DNA of 39,013 nucleotides, taken from assembly GCA_040275425.1 (NCBI GenBank), contig JBEOKB010000241.1, positions 1 to 39,013 on the forward strand, written 5' to 3'. This stretch comes from Pinisolibacter sp040275425. GTDB lineage: Bacteria > Pseudomonadota > Alphaproteobacteria > Rhizobiales > Ancalomicrobiaceae. A model generated the notes under the pieces. The model searched no databases and had not been told where the DNA came from. It saw nothing but the letters and a program-made list of their open reading frames with translations. This document shows positions 38,194 to 39,013 of the stretch, piece by piece (the first letter of the stretch is position 1; every line of letters starts with the position of its first letter). Position numbers and translations under genes: made by a program.

Positions 38194-39013
38194 GTGTTCC
38201 TCGATTTCTCATCGAAAGTCTGGTCCGTCGCGACCGCCGAGCCGAGGGCGGGCGTGATCGCGCGCGCGCTGCGCCGGGTGGTGGCGGCGATGGCGATGGG
38301 CGCGGTCGTGCTCCTGGGCGCTGGAGGCGCGACGTGGGCGGACGTCGCCAAGGCCGACGTCGAGACACGGCTGGAGAAGGGCTACGGTCGCCTGATCCTG
38401 ACCTTCAAGAACCGCGATCTGATCCCTCAGTTCACCGTGCGCCAGAACAACGGCGTGGCGGTGGTCGACTTCGTCGATCAGATCGAACTCGACTTCGAAC
38501 AGGCGATGATCAAGCTGGCGCCCTTCGTCAGCGTGGCGCGCAAGGACCCGGAGGGCCGGGCGCTCCGGCTGGCGCTGGTGCGTCAGGTCAAGGTCAACAC
38601 GATGGAGGCGGGCGAGAAGCTGTTCATCGACTTCCTGCCGCCGACCTGGACCGGACAGCCGCCGACCCTGCCGCAGGACGTGATCGAGGCGCTGGCGCGC
38701 AAGGCCGAGGCGGCGATCCGCGCGGCGCGCGAGGCCGAGATGGCCAAGACCGGCTCGCGCGTCACCCCCAAGCTCGACTTCAAGATCGGTCGCCTGCCGA
38801 CCTTCACCCGGTTCTCGTTCGCCTGGAACGTGGCGTTCGACACGCGGATGACCCGGGAGGGCGAGCGGGTCACCGTCGCCTTCAACCGCGTCGCCAAGGT
38901 CGACTTCTCGGCCGTGGACGTCGAGCCGGTGCCGGGGCTGGTCGACGTCTTCGCCGATCCGACCGACGAGCAGCTGCGGATCGTGTTCACGGTGGCGCCG
39001 GACGCCGACGTGC
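38194..39013 (+). CDS. Exported protein, 5' part (runs off the window), probable flagellar-cluster TPR-type protein
   Basis: The frame is open from a GTG at 38194 to the window end (273 codons). An N-terminal basic segment is followed by a signal-like stretch (VVAAMAMGAVVLLGAGGATWA), then ADVETRLEKGYGRLILTFKNRDLIPQFTVRQNNGVAVVDFVD. Repeated beta-strand-like units (FTVRQ.., LRLALV.., RFSFAWNVAFDTRM.., VFADPTDEQLRIVFTV) resemble AMIN-type or secretin-adjacent modules. In Hyphomicrobiales flagellar clusters a large exported tetratricopeptide protein often follows motE; that identification is inference because no repeat region is visible yet. The start codon is uncertain (a weak ribosome-binding site). 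Confidence 0.6.
   Translation, partial: MFLDFSSKVWSVATAEPRAGVIARALRRVVAAMAMGAVVLLGAGGATWADVAKADVETRLEKGYGRLILTFKNRDLIPQFTVRQNNGVAVVDFVDQIELDFEQAMIKLAPFVSVARKDPEGRALRLALVRQVKVNTMEAGEKLFIDFLPPTWTGQPPTLPQDVIEALARKAEAAIRAAREAEMAKTGSRVTPKLDFKIGRLPTFTRFSFAWNVAFDTRMTREGERVTVAFNRVAKVDFSAVDVEPVPGLVDVFADPTDEQLRIVFTVAPDADV

Overview
This is a GC-rich chromosomal window from an alphaproteobacterium, most likely of the order Hyphomicrobiales (Rhizobiales). The evidence is the set of flagellar genes specific to alphaproteobacteria (fliX, flbT, flaF, a motE-like gene and a DUF6468 gene), the gene order, and the SixA-YcjX-YcjF housekeeping cluster. I cannot name genus or species. No rRNA, tRNA, CRISPR array or intact transposase gene was seen.

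Region 1 (1-16850) is mostly housekeeping and accessory genes. It holds a truncated coiled-coil-like gene at the left edge, a lone Hpt phosphotransfer protein, a [2Fe-2S] ferredoxin followed by its likely NADPH reductase, an isochorismatase-fold hydrolase, a methyltransferase and a TadG-like VWA protein. A CoxE-type VWA protein lies 9 kb from its probable MoxR ATPase partner. Two unusual sugar-transfer genes follow: an internally duplicated glycosyltransferase and a glycosyltransferase-methyltransferase fusion. Then come a universal stress protein with an FNR/FixK-type box, the YcjF/YcjX/SixA set, a small FmdB zinc ribbon, an Xre/DUF2975 pair and a lipoprotein. A 160-bp near-palindromic, MITE-like element sits exactly at the fmdB stop codon.

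Region 2 (16851-39013) is a flagellar cluster. flgE-flgK-flgL lead into two paralogous glycosyltransferases. Two flagellin genes follow in opposite orientation with a FlaG-like gene between them, then flbT-flaF. A minus-strand operon carries flgI, a flgJ-type rod-binding gene and a flgN-like gene, divergent from fliX-dksA. Another minus-strand operon, flgF-flgG-flgA-flgH, is divergent from fliL-fliM-DUF6468-motE. The 5' end of a large exported protein runs off the right edge.

The most coherent non-coding signal is regulatory. flgE, flgI and flgF each have a sigma-54 type -24/-12 promoter. Each of these three intergenic regions also holds a GGCA-N5-TGCC palindrome (two upstream of flgE), as expected for an activator of the FlbD type acting with FliX. 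CtrA-like TTAA-N7-TTAA sites precede fliL, a flagellin gene and the terminal gene, and a TTAACC inverted repeat precedes the glycosyltransferase pair. Together this looks like a Caulobacter-type CtrA -> FliX/FlbD/sigma-54 -> FlbT/FlaF hierarchy. The flagellins share two blocks of perfect DNA identity in inverted orientation, which implies recent gene conversion and allows recombination between them. The glycosyltransferase genes next to the flagellins suggest a dedicated flagellin or filament modification system.
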